Source of the DNA: Bacteroidetes bacterium GWF2_35_48
GTDB taxonomy: Bacteria > Bacteroidota > Bacteroidia > Bacteroidales > GWF2-35-48
Direction: 5' to 3'
Length of the DNA: 64,000 bases
Assembly: GCA_001769125.1 (NCBI GenBank)
Contig: MEOG01000105.1
Location: 160,425 to 224,424 of the forward strand
Part shown: in pieces, positions 39,555-47,158 of the stretch
How positions within the stretch are numbered: position 1 is the first letter of the stretch
Layout: every line of letters starts with the position of its first letter
Translations under genes and position numbers: made by a program
The notes under the pieces: model-generated
Told to the model about the DNA's origin: nothing
The model's database searches: none
What the model saw: only the letters and a program-made list of their open reading frames with translations

Positions 39555-40781
39555 GTGCAAAATGAAGCCAAAAACCTGATATATAAAAAAAATATTGTGC
39601 TCAAATTATTCATGATACTTACTTTTATTGGTTTTGTAAACAAATTATTTTCGCAAAGCTTTTATATTAACGATTCGTTACGTGAGAAGGCATTCTCGTT
39701 TCGGGGAGTTGTTCGAATGGATGAATTCAGCAATTTCACAGGTGGTTTAGATCAGGGAAGCGGATATCTGGGAGAAGTTGACATTTCTTTAAAGATCATT
39801 ACTGAAAAGCTGGGAATATGGAAAGGAGGAGAATTTTTTGTTCAGGGAATGAATGTTCACGGGAAAAAACCTACTTCTAATATTATAGGAGATTTTCAAA
39901 CATTTTCGAATATAGAATCTGACGACCATACATCATTTTACGAATTCTGGTACAACCAGCATTTATTTAATGAAAAAGTTGCTATTCTGGTAGGTCAGTT
40001 GGATATGAATGCAGATTTCAGCGTTTCAGAAAATGCATCGCATTTTATCAACAGTTCGTTTGGTGTGATTCCAACACTGTCAATGAATAACACACTGTCC
40101 ATTTTTCCATTGTTAACCTGCGGGGCTGTTGCAAAAGCAAAAGTATCTAAAAAAATATTCGTACAAACCGGATTTTACAACGGATATAATGGAGATTTCA
40201 CTACAAACCCATCAGCAATTAAATGGGAATATAAAAAAGAAAATGGATTTTATAATATTACCGAAGTGCATTATTTTAACATGAAAGACACGGTGGTTAC
40301 AGGAACATACAAACTTGGTCTGTTCTATCATACAGGTTATTTCATAAAACTTTCAAATGGGGACACTTTGCATAACAATTATGGAATATATGCAATTGCA
40401 GACCAAATTATTTTTTCAAAATATCCAGATTCTGAACAGGGACTGAATGCTTTTTTTGAAACGAGTTATTTTCCTGAAGACAGAAATTTTTTAAATTTTT
40501 TTATAGGAGGCGGATTGCGTTACAGAGGGCTTTTCAATAAAAGGAAATATGACGATATCGGTCTTGCTTTTGCAACAGGAACAATGAGTAAATATTATAA
40601 AAATCAATCAGATTCTATATTGTCTCATGAAACAGCTATAGAATTTATGTACAAAGCACAGTTGCATAAAAATATTGTAATTCAACCGGAAATACAGTAT
40701 ATAATAAACCCGGGTGCATATAAACCTGTAAATAATTCGTTTGTGGGAATGATAAGACTTTTTATTAAATTTGAAGAGTAA
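39555..40781 (+). CDS. OprB-like outer-membrane porin
   Basis: The protein has 408 residues from a GTG start. A hydrophobic signal segment (LKLFMILTFIGFVNKLFSQS) is followed by a beta-rich domain with features of carbohydrate-selective porins of the OprB family: FFVQGMNVHGKKP, FYEFWYNQHLF, ILVGQLDMNADFSVSENA and YNGYNGDFTTNP. The C-terminus (SFVGMIRLFIKFEE) looks like a final strand. OprB porins let small solutes, often sugars, through the outer membrane. Why it stands inside a che cluster is unclear; perhaps for attractant entry. An alternative ATG at 39612 would shorten the signal peptide. Confidence 0.8.
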   Translation: MQNEAKNLIYKKNIVLKLFMILTFIGFVNKLFSQSFYINDSLREKAFSFRGVVRMDEFSNFTGGLDQGSGYLGEVDISLKIITEKLGIWKGGEFFVQGMNVHGKKPTSNIIGDFQTFSNIESDDHTSFYEFWYNQHLFNEKVAILVGQLDMNADFSVSENASHFINSSFGVIPTLSMNNTLSIFPLLTCGAVAKAKVSKKIFVQTGFYNGYNGDFTTNPSAIKWEYKKENGFYNITEVHYFNMKDTVVTGTYKLGLFYHTGYFIKLSNGDTLHNNYGIYAIADQIIFSKYPDSEQGLNAFFETSYFPEDRNFLNFFIGGGLRYRGLFNKRKYDDIGLAFATGTMSKYYKNQSDSILSHETAIEFMYKAQLHKNIVIQPEIQYIINPGAYKPVNNSFVGMIRLFIKFEE

Positions 40782-40864
40782 TTTTTACAATTTTCATTGC
40801 ATTTGCAAATGATGAATTGTAACCGCTGTGGCGGACTTTAACCGTACTTTGTAAATAACAACTT

Positions 40865-41938
40865 ATGCATATAAACCAGTTAGTTGATATTCTAAAATTT
40901 ATCAATACGATTATTGATAAAAATAATCTGCCTAGTGATTACCAGGAGTTACATACATTGTGTTCCCAAAAGCATGTTTCAGATGCGGGGTCAATGAAAG
41001 ATCGCTTGTTTGAAGCTAAAAAGAAACTTGCAAACAAACTAATCGAGATTAATCCAAAATCGTGGACAGATGCTCAGCAGAGAATTTTTTACAAATTTGA
41101 CAAACCTGATGTTTTTGGTGAAGAAGCAGTAAGATTATTACATAAGCTTTTTGATGAAGAAAATTTTGATCCTCTTTTTGTAAAAAAAGAAATTGAAAAT
41201 ATTATCAGTTCACTTTTGCAGATAAAAAAATCCGCTGCACAACTTCTGGAAGGATTAGAACCTCTGGTTAAACCAGGCTCAAGAGGCTTAGGAGGCGAAC
41301 TGGAAATAGAAGAACGTCATCATCTTTTATACATCCAATTTGATGAAGGAATATTTATTAAAAATATTGGACAACTCGAAAAATTTTGCAGGATATGGAA
41401 CCGTATTCTGGCTTCTTTTGCATACTTGACTCAGGAAACGATCGATGATATACGAATTTATGACATTGAATCTTCTTCTATTACTTTTTATACCGGAATT
41501 AAAACTATTAATGCGCTTACTAAAGGTACGTATCAGGTATTAAAAGGATATAAAAAGGTTCTTGATGTCAGAAAAATCCAGCTTGAACTCGAAGACTTAA
41601 ACCTGAGTAACAAAGAAGATATCAAAAACCTGCTTGAGGAAGAAGTTATCAATATTGTGGATGTTATCTCAAGCTCTGTGACAAAAGAATTATTAACAAA
41701 GTATGGCTGGAATGAAAAATTTGAACATGAAGACGTTTACAAGGCCGTTCAGGTTTCTTTAAAACAAGCTATCAATTTTGTAGAAAAAGGAGGAAAAATT
41801 GATTCCAATCATGCAGGCGATCTAAGACAGATGAATGAAAATGTTATTTCAACATTAAAAAGAATTTCTGAAATGGAGCATGAGAAAAAAAATAATGAAA
41901 ATGAATCTCTAAACATATCTGTCGAAACTATTTTTTGA
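40865..41938 (+). CDS. Unknown protein within the che cluster
   Basis: The protein has 357 residues, with neither signal peptide nor membrane segment. It is mostly helical with a central beta part (RIYDIESSSITFYTGIKTIN). No family was recognised. HHLLYIQFDEGIFIKNIGQL and KSAAQLLEGLEPLVKPGSRG are stretches useful for a profile search. The last codons and stop lie within the left arm of a 25-bp perfect inverted repeat. The upstream start is ATG after TACTTTG, a weak -7-like box. Placed between the porin and a CheR-like gene; function unknown. Confidence 0.75.
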   Translation: MHINQLVDILKFINTIIDKNNLPSDYQELHTLCSQKHVSDAGSMKDRLFEAKKKLANKLIEINPKSWTDAQQRIFYKFDKPDVFGEEAVRLLHKLFDEENFDPLFVKKEIENIISSLLQIKKSAAQLLEGLEPLVKPGSRGLGGELEIEERHHLLYIQFDEGIFIKNIGQLEKFCRIWNRILASFAYLTQETIDDIRIYDIESSSITFYTGIKTINALTKGTYQVLKGYKKVLDVRKIQLELEDLNLSNKEDIKNLLEEEVINIVDVISSSVTKELLTKYGWNEKFEHEDVYKAVQVSLKQAINFVEKGGKIDSNHAGDLRQMNENVISTLKRISEMEHEKKNNENESLNISVETIF

Positions 41939-41962
41939 AAAAATAGTTTCGACAGATATGTT
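41912..41962. repeat. 25-bp perfect inverted repeat spanning a stop codon
   Basis: 41912-41936 (AACATATCTGTCGAAACTA then six T) is the exact reverse complement of 41938-41962, with a single G between. The last eight codons and the TGA stop of the unknown gene lie in the left arm and apex. It could be a strong terminator hairpin, the scar of a fold-back event, or an assembly artefact. Confidence 0.9.
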
Positions 41963-41972
41963 GGCTTTGTAA

Positions 41973-42075
41973 ATACGTTGCATGCAACGTATTCACATGC
42001 ACACAATCTTTTCACTTGTGCTGAGCGAGTCTGTAGTGCCGAGCGAAGCGTCGCACAGAGTTTGTCGAAGTGTCG
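41973..42075. repeat. Palindrome plus GTCGAAG-type dispersed repeats
   Basis: ATACGTTGCATGCAACGTAT (41973-41992) is a perfect palindrome of the TTGCATGCAA family. It is followed by CTGAGCGAGTC and GCACAGAGTTTGTCGAAGTG words (to about 42075). A related stretch, GCACAGAGCTTGCCGAAATG, stands at 50033-50052, so this is a dispersed repeat. Confidence 0.7.
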
Positions 42076-42120
42076 AAGCATGCAACGTATCTTCAATGCC
42101 AATATTTTTTATATCCCATT

Positions 42121-42720
42121 ATGGCCTTTACTTTTTTCTTTCGCGATTCCCAAACCCTTGATATGCTGGCAACCTTTCTGGTGCAGTACAGCTCGGGGCG
42201 TATGCATATTAAAGTATGGAATCCGGGTTGCGCCAGTGGTCAGGAGCCCTATACTTTTGCAATGATGCTATCTGAAAAAATGGGACATTTCGCTTTCAGA
42301 AACTTAATTTTTCATAATACAGATATTGACATCAGCAATCTTTTTCAGGAAATCATTGAAAAGGGAATTTATAAATATGAAGAACTACAGAGAATTCCGA
42401 TTGATCTTTTTGAAAAATATTTTAAACATGTAACTGGCGATCTCTACCAGATTGATGAGAAGCTACGAAAAAAAATGATTTATTATAAACACGACCTTAC
42501 TACACTTAAACCTATAGACTCTAATTATAGCCTTGTATTGTGCAAAAACGTATTACTGCATTTACAATACGAACAAAGAGTTGAAGTTATTCAGATGTTC
42601 TACAATTCATTATCTGATGGAGGATTGCTTGCTATGGAGCAAACACAAAAAATGCCAGAAGAAGTTTCTCATTTATTTCATCCGATAGCATCAAATGCAC
42701 AGATTTACCTGAAATTATAG
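42121..42720 (+). CDS. CheR-like methyltransferase, SAM domain only (shortened)
   Basis: From the ATG at 42121 the protein has 199 residues; upstream codons to 42070 translate the repeat and are not accepted. It begins right at the CheR motif FFFRDSQTLDML and lacks the N-terminal helical domain of CheR. The SAM loop NPGCASGQEPYTFAMML is intact. Further on the usual CRNV reads LCKNVLLHL, and the GHSES segment reads MEQTQKM, so late motifs have diverged. It might methylate another target, be a catalytically weak regulator, or be a decaying duplicate of the full cheR 0.7 kb downstream. It ends 1 bp before the MBL gene. Confidence 0.78.
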   Translation: MAFTFFFRDSQTLDMLATFLVQYSSGRMHIKVWNPGCASGQEPYTFAMMLSEKMGHFAFRNLIFHNTDIDISNLFQEIIEKGIYKYEELQRIPIDLFEKYFKHVTGDLYQIDEKLRKKMIYYKHDLTTLKPIDSNYSLVLCKNVLLHLQYEQRVEVIQMFYNSLSDGGLLAMEQTQKMPEEVSHLFHPIASNAQIYLKL

Positions 42721-42721
42721 G

Positions 42722-43303
42722 ATGAGAATCCAGAAACTCACAACGAACCCAAAAGCATATTCAAGCAATGTTTATTATATCCGCGGAGATTATAATGCAC
42801 TTGAAGATATAAATACCCTCATTGATACTGGCGCTGATGAGTATATTTTCGACGAGTTAAGCAAGATTTTTTATGGCGCAGGAAAACGTTCGGTTGAACA
42901 AATTATTCTAACGCATAACCACTTTGATCACACTGGTGGTCTCAAATTCCTACAAGAGCTTTACAAACCTAAAATCCTGGCATTTCATGATGATAAATAT
43001 ATAACAAAAGTACTGAGAGACGACGATGTCGTCAAAATAGGAGACAAATATTTTCATGTAATTTATACACCCGGACATTCAAACGATTCCATTTGCCTGT
43101 ATGGCTACGACGACAAAGTTCTTTTTTCCGGGGACACTCCCATTGATGTCAAAACAAAAGATGCAACTTATTCTCTCGATTTCATTTGTGCTTTAAAAAG
43201 AATTGCCAGCATGAAAATTGAAACAATCTACCCCGGACATGGCAATCCCTACACACAAAACGTTCAAGAAATCCTTCAACGCACTCTCGAAAACATCACA
43301 TAA
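42722..43303 (+). CDS. MBL-fold metallo-hydrolase of the che cluster
   Basis: The protein has 193 residues, a single metallo-beta-lactamase fold domain with the full dimetal set: HNHFDH (HxHxDH) near residue 62, His in YTPGHSND, Asp in LFSGDTP and His in IYPGHGNPY. Family members include thiolesterases, flavodiiron-type O2/NO reductases and the O2-binding ODP of Treponema denticola, which feeds into CheA. The local context of two hemerythrins and che genes makes a di-iron O2-related function attractive, but hydrolase function is equally possible from sequence. Its start overlaps closely with the CheR-like gene, pointing to coupled translation. Confidence 0.88.
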   Translation: MRIQKLTTNPKAYSSNVYYIRGDYNALEDINTLIDTGADEYIFDELSKIFYGAGKRSVEQIILTHNHFDHTGGLKFLQELYKPKILAFHDDKYITKVLRDDDVVKIGDKYFHVIYTPGHSNDSICLYGYDDKVLFSGDTPIDVKTKDATYSLDFICALKRIASMKIETIYPGHGNPYTQNVQEILQRTLENIT

Positions 43304-43312
43304 GGATTGTAC

Positions 43313-43332
43313 AATCGCTCCACGGAGCGATT
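43313..43332. repeat. Hairpin after the MBL gene
   Basis: AATCGCTCC-AC-GGAGCGATT, 9-bp perfect stem 9 bp after the stop. Outer GGATTG and CAATCC can pair to give a second tier. Its inner arm AATCGCTCC is shared with the palindrome at 54985-55006. Confidence 0.78.
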
Positions 43333-43393
43333 CTCCAATCCAATTCCCCAATCCCAACAAAACCCAACAAAAAAATTGATACATAGCAATTTT

Positions 43394-43430
43394 TTTGTGA
43401 CACATTAAATTTCATTTATCCGTACTTTTG
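43394..43430 (+). promoter_or_regulatory. Candidate promoter of cheR
   Basis: TTTG at 43394-43397 and TACTTTTG at 43423-43430 match the Bacteroidota boxes, with a 25-bp gap, slightly long. The GTG start codon follows at 43453. Suggests that the cheR-cheD-cheB part can be transcribed on its own. Confidence 0.4.
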
Positions 43431-43452
43431 AAAATATTGAAAATGCAATTTT

Positions 43453-44316
43453 GTGACTGAAGAAATACGAAAACCGGAATCCAGAGAATATTATTCTGCA
43501 AAGCTATCTCCGAATGACTTTAAACGTTTGAGCGCTTTCATTTACGATGAAATGGGTATTAAAATGCCTGAGGTAAAAAAAATTATGATAGAAAGTCGTT
43601 TGCAAAAGCGGTTACAAATTCTAAACTTTTCAAATTTTAAAGACTATCTGGAATTTGTTTTCAGCAAACATGGTAGCGGAGAAATCATTCACATGATGGA
43701 TGTTATTACTACTAACAAAACTGATTTTTTCAGAGAACCCCATCATTTTGAATTTCTGCAACAGGAAGTGATTCCTGAATTTGTGAAGCAGTTTAAAAGT
43801 AAAATATTAAATATATGGAGCGCCGGCTGTTCTTCCGGTGAAGAACCTTATACGCTGGCAATGGTTCTTACGGATTTAGTAATGAAACAACAGCTTGCAG
43901 ACTTTTCTATTTATGCAACTGATATTTCTACAAACGTGCTACAAAAAGCTGTTATCGCAATTTACCACGAAAATAAAATAACATCTATCCCGCTTATTGT
44001 TAAGAAAAAATATTTTTTGAAAAGTAAAGATCCTGCAAATAAATCTGTAAGAATTTGCCCCGAAATAAGACGAAAAGTTGTATTTGAAAGGTTCAATTTT
44101 ATGGATGATCATTTTCCTATGAGTACAACTTTCGATATTATTTTTTGTAGAAATGTAATTATTTATTTTGACCGCCTTACTCAGGAAAAAGTTATTAATA
44201 AACTCTGCATGAAACTTAGAAAAGGGGGATACTTTTTTCTCGGACATTCCGAATCAATTACAAATATGAATGTACCGCTGGAACATATTAAACCGACTAT
44301 TTTCAGAAAAATATAA
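43453..44316 (+). CDS. cheR: Chemotaxis protein methyltransferase CheR
   Basis: The protein has 287 residues from a GTG start (no in-frame ATG upstream before a stop). The helical N-terminal domain (DFKRLSAFIYDEMGI), the motif TTNKTDFFREPHHFEFL, the SAM loop SAGCSSGEEPYTLAM, and IIFCRNVIIYFD and FFLGHSESIT are all present, so the enzyme looks fully active. CheR methylates glutamates of chemoreceptors and serves adaptation together with CheB and CheD, both within 3 kb downstream. Confidence 0.96.
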   Translation: MTEEIRKPESREYYSAKLSPNDFKRLSAFIYDEMGIKMPEVKKIMIESRLQKRLQILNFSNFKDYLEFVFSKHGSGEIIHMMDVITTNKTDFFREPHHFEFLQQEVIPEFVKQFKSKILNIWSAGCSSGEEPYTLAMVLTDLVMKQQLADFSIYATDISTNVLQKAVIAIYHENKITSIPLIVKKKYFLKSKDPANKSVRICPEIRRKVVFERFNFMDDHFPMSTTFDIIFCRNVIIYFDRLTQEKVINKLCMKLRKGGYFFLGHSESITNMNVPLEHIKPTIFRKI

Positions 44317-44534
44317 TAACTCATGATATGTGTAAAATAAAAATGACACTAATTTCACAAATTTTCAATAAAAATATTAAAAAAAATACTATGACACGAA
44401 ATAAGAATATATACATATTCAAATAAATTCATAAAATTGTGTCAAGACATCTTAGTGTGTAAAAAATAATATAAAGATAATTCGTGCTATTCGTGTCAAA
44501 AAAATATGTGTAAAAACAGATAATAAAACTAAAT
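44317..44534. other. AT-rich spacer
   Basis: No gene seen. It is very AT-rich with ATTCGTGCTATTCGTGTC near 44485, a low-complexity direct repeat seen in many Bacteroidota spacers. Confidence 0.4.
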
Positions 44535-45413
44535 ATGAACAAATTAACAGATCAAGAATTACTTGACGAACTAAAAAGAAGGTTTGAGGATAATCAAAAA
44601 TCTTTTGAAGAGCAATTAAACCTTACGGAGCAATTAAAAAAAGTAAATAAAAAACTTGAAGATTCCGAGAACCTGAAAAGTCATTTTCTTTCGAATATCC
44701 GGAACGAAATAATTAATCCGTTTGCATCTATTATGGCTCTTTCGAAAAGCATCACTACTTTAAAAAGTGAAAATTTTGAAAAAGCAAAAATCATGGCTTC
44801 TCTTATTCACTCTGAAGCTTTCATTCTCGATTTTCAACTAAATAATATTTTTACAGCAGCCGAATTGGAAGCAGGTATTAGTTCTCCACAAATTTCAAAT
44901 GTTAATATTTTATCTGTAATAAACAGCCTTGTTGATTCTTTTAAACCTCTGGCTGAACAGAAAAAACTAAGAACGGAAATAGTGAATGAAAATCTTTCTC
45001 TGGATCCTCCTTTTTATTTTAAATCGGATGCTCATAAAATACAATTGATTGTATCTAATCTTCTCAGTAATGCAATATTTTATAGCTATGAAAACACTAC
45101 GATATTGCTCACAGTTAGCAAATGCGAAGACAATATTTGTTTTTCAATTACAGATTCCGGAATAGGAATTAACGAAGAACACAAGCAGGAAATTTTTGAT
45201 CGGTTTAAAAGAATCAATTCAAAAATATGTACTCCTAATACAGGACATGGACTTGGTTTATCTATTGTGAGGGAATTGTTGAGCCTGCTCAATGGTAATT
45301 TGAATGTACAAAGTGAACCTAATGTGGGATCCACTTTTTCAGCGGTAATTCCTGAAGCACAGGTTGAAGATATAGGTGGTTTTTCATCAGATGGTAATGA
45401 GGAGATTTTTTAA
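44535..45413 (+). CDS. Histidine-kinase-like protein lacking the phospho-acceptor His
   Basis: The protein has 292 residues. After a coiled coil (1-45) comes a HisKA-like segment SHFLSNIRNEIINPFASIM, in which Asn57 stands where the phosphorylated His should be (compare NMSHEIRTPLNG in the window's other kinases). The ATPase domain is intact: VSNLLSNAIFYSYE, TDSGIGINEEH, GHGLGLSIVREL. It has no sensor domain. Likely an ATP-binding scaffold, a kinase for another residue or protein, or a regulator working with CheA; not a conventional autokinase. It lies 6 bp before cheD and so is likely co-translated with the adaptation genes. Confidence 0.88.
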   Translation: MNKLTDQELLDELKRRFEDNQKSFEEQLNLTEQLKKVNKKLEDSENLKSHFLSNIRNEIINPFASIMALSKSITTLKSENFEKAKIMASLIHSEAFILDFQLNNIFTAAELEAGISSPQISNVNILSVINSLVDSFKPLAEQKKLRTEIVNENLSLDPPFYFKSDAHKIQLIVSNLLSNAIFYSYENTTILLTVSKCEDNICFSITDSGIGINEEHKQEIFDRFKRINSKICTPNTGHGLGLSIVRELLSLLNGNLNVQSEPNVGSTFSAVIPEAQVEDIGGFSSDGNEEIF

Positions 45414-45419
45414 CTTGCT

Positions 45420-45893
45420 ATGGAGATACAATATTCACAACATTATTTATACCCTTCCACTCTTTTTGTAAACCGCGATCCTTATTTAATTTCTACGGTT
45501 CTTGGATCTTGTGTTGCAGTTTGTTTATATGATCCCATCCTTAAATTCGGAGGGATAAACCATTACATGTTGCCCCTGTGGAACGGCGAAGGACTTGCTT
45601 CTCCCAAATATGGGAACATAGCAATAAAAAAATTAATAGAACAGATGTTAATGTTAGGCAGCAAAAAAGTGTCTCTGAAAGCTAAAGTATTCGGAGGTGG
45701 AGAAGTTATTGATGCTGGAATTTCTAATTTTAGAATAGGCGAAAGAAATATCGCAATAGCAAAATCTATGCTTGAAGAAGAATATATACCGGTTCTGAGT
45801 TCTAGTGTGGCAGGAAAATTAGGAAGAAAAATAATTTTTAACACTCTGACAAGTGAAGTACAACATAAATTTATTGAAAGAAAAGCATTCTAA
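45420..45893 (+). CDS. cheD: Chemoreceptor glutamine deamidase CheD
   Basis: The protein has 157 residues. The cysteine-hydrolase motif reads LISTVLGSCVAVCLYDP with nucleophile Cys31 and the catalytic His48 in GGINHYMLP; spacing of 17 residues equals that of Thermotoga CheD (Cys27/His44). The KVFGGGEVID segment also fits. CheD deamidates receptor glutamines, and in many bacteria interacts with CheC; no cheC is visible here. Its stop codon TAA is the first three bases of a ten-copy heptamer array, so the array has grown from the gene's very end. Confidence 0.95.
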   Translation: MEIQYSQHYLYPSTLFVNRDPYLISTVLGSCVAVCLYDPILKFGGINHYMLPLWNGEGLASPKYGNIAIKKLIEQMLMLGSKKVSLKAKVFGGGEVIDAGISNFRIGERNIAIAKSMLEEEYIPVLSSSVAGKLGRKIIFNTLTSEVQHKFIERKAF

Positions 45894-45960
45894 ATCCTAA
45901 ATCCTAAATCCTAAATCCTAAATCCTAAATCCTAAATCCTAAATCCTAAATCCTAAATCC
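45891..45960. repeat. Tandem heptamer (TAAATCC) x10
   Basis: Ten exact copies of TAAATCC with no variation; the first three bases are the cheD stop codon. Perfect identity suggests a young or actively slipping array. Confidence 0.95.
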
Positions 45961-46063
45961 ATAAGTTAACATATATCAATTTTTCAAATGATAAAGCCAA
46001 AACAGGAATACTCTTGAAGCATTGAATTAAATTCTATTTTTACAAAAAAACCAAATCACAAAC

Positions 46064-47143
46064 ATGGATTTTAATAAAAAAATAAAAGTATTAGTTGTAG
46101 ACGATTCTGCTGTAGTAAGACAGACGCTTTCTCAAATACTTGAATCTGATCCGAAAATTGAAGTAATGGGAACAGCTCCCGACCCATTTGTTGCTGCAAA
46201 AAAAATTCAGGATGAAGTCCCCGATGTTATTACACTTGATATTGAAATGCCCAGAATGGACGGCCTTACTTTTCTCAGAAAAATAATGTCACAGCATCCG
46301 ATGCCTGTAATTATAATTTCCAGTCTTACTGTAAAAGGCACAGAAACGGCAATAAAAGCACTTGAATACGGTGCAGTGGATATAATTACCAAACCTCAGA
46401 TGGATACAAAAAAATTCATCGAAGAATCTAAAATACGTATTTGCGATGCAGTGAAAGCAGCAGCCATTTCCAGAATACAAAGAAAACAATTTACAGAAAC
46501 AAATATAGTGCAGCCCAAACTTTCGGCAGATGTAATTTTACAAAAAGCGAGCACGCTCAGTATGTTTAAAACAACTGAAATAGTCGTATCGGTTGGTGCA
46601 TCAACAGGTGGCACAGAAGCTCTCAAAGATTTTTTATTTGCCCTTCCCCACGATGTTCCCGGTATTGTTATTGTTCAACACATGCCAGAAAAATTCACAA
46701 AATCATTTGCAGATCGGCTGAACGATATTTGTAAAATTACAGTTAAAGAAGCTGAAAACGGAGACAGCGTCATCAGAGGTAGAGCACTTATTGCTCCCGG
46801 TAATTACCATATGCTTCTTAAAAGAAGTGGTGCTCGTTATTACGTTGAAATTAAAGAAGGACCGCTTGTAAATCGCCATCGTCCTTCTGTTGATGTGCTT
46901 TTCCGTTCTACTGCACGGTATGCCGGTTCAAATGCAATTGGGGTTATTATGACAGGAATGGGCGATGATGGAGCAAAAGGAATGCTCGAAATGAAAGAAG
47001 CTGGTGCAATAACCGTTGCTCAGGATGAAAAATCCTGTGTTGTTTTTGGAATGCCTAAGGAAGCTATTAAATTGGGGGCAGTAGATAAAATATTACCCCT
47101 TGAACAAATTGCACCTTTTATTCTAAAACCTCATCGAAATTAA
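46064..47143 (+). CDS. cheB: Chemotaxis methylesterase CheB
   Basis: The protein has 359 residues. The receiver (1-125) reads [27 protein letters not shown] and DIITKPQ. The methylesterase domain holds Ser180 in [12 protein letters not shown], His206 in VQHMPEKFT and Asp302 in [12 protein letters not shown], a complete catalytic triad. CheB removes receptor methyl groups (and deamidates) when phosphorylated by CheA, the negative arm of adaptation. The leader between the heptamer array and the ATG is AT-rich with no clear promoter boxes. Followed 15 bp later by the GAF/PAS membrane protein. Confidence 0.97.
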   Translation: MDFNKKIKVLVVDDSAVVRQTLSQILESDPKIEVMGTAPDPFVAAKKIQDEVPDVITLDIEMPRMDGLTFLRKIMSQHPMPVIIISSLTVKGTETAIKALEYGAVDIITKPQMDTKKFIEESKIRICDAVKAAAISRIQRKQFTETNIVQPKLSADVILQKASTLSMFKTTEIVVSVGASTGGTEALKDFLFALPHDVPGIVIVQHMPEKFTKSFADRLNDICKITVKEAENGDSVIRGRALIAPGNYHMLLKRSGARYYVEIKEGPLVNRHRPSVDVLFRSTARYAGSNAIGVIMTGMGDDGAKGMLEMKEAGAITVAQDEKSCVVFGMPKEAIKLGAVDKILPLEQIAPFILKPHRN

Positions 47144-47158
47144 TTTATATTCTGAATT

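Noticed and set aside
41978..42265. 95-codon frame over the repeat before the CheR-like gene
   Set aside because: It translates dispersed repeats and then overlaps the CheR-like gene in another frame.
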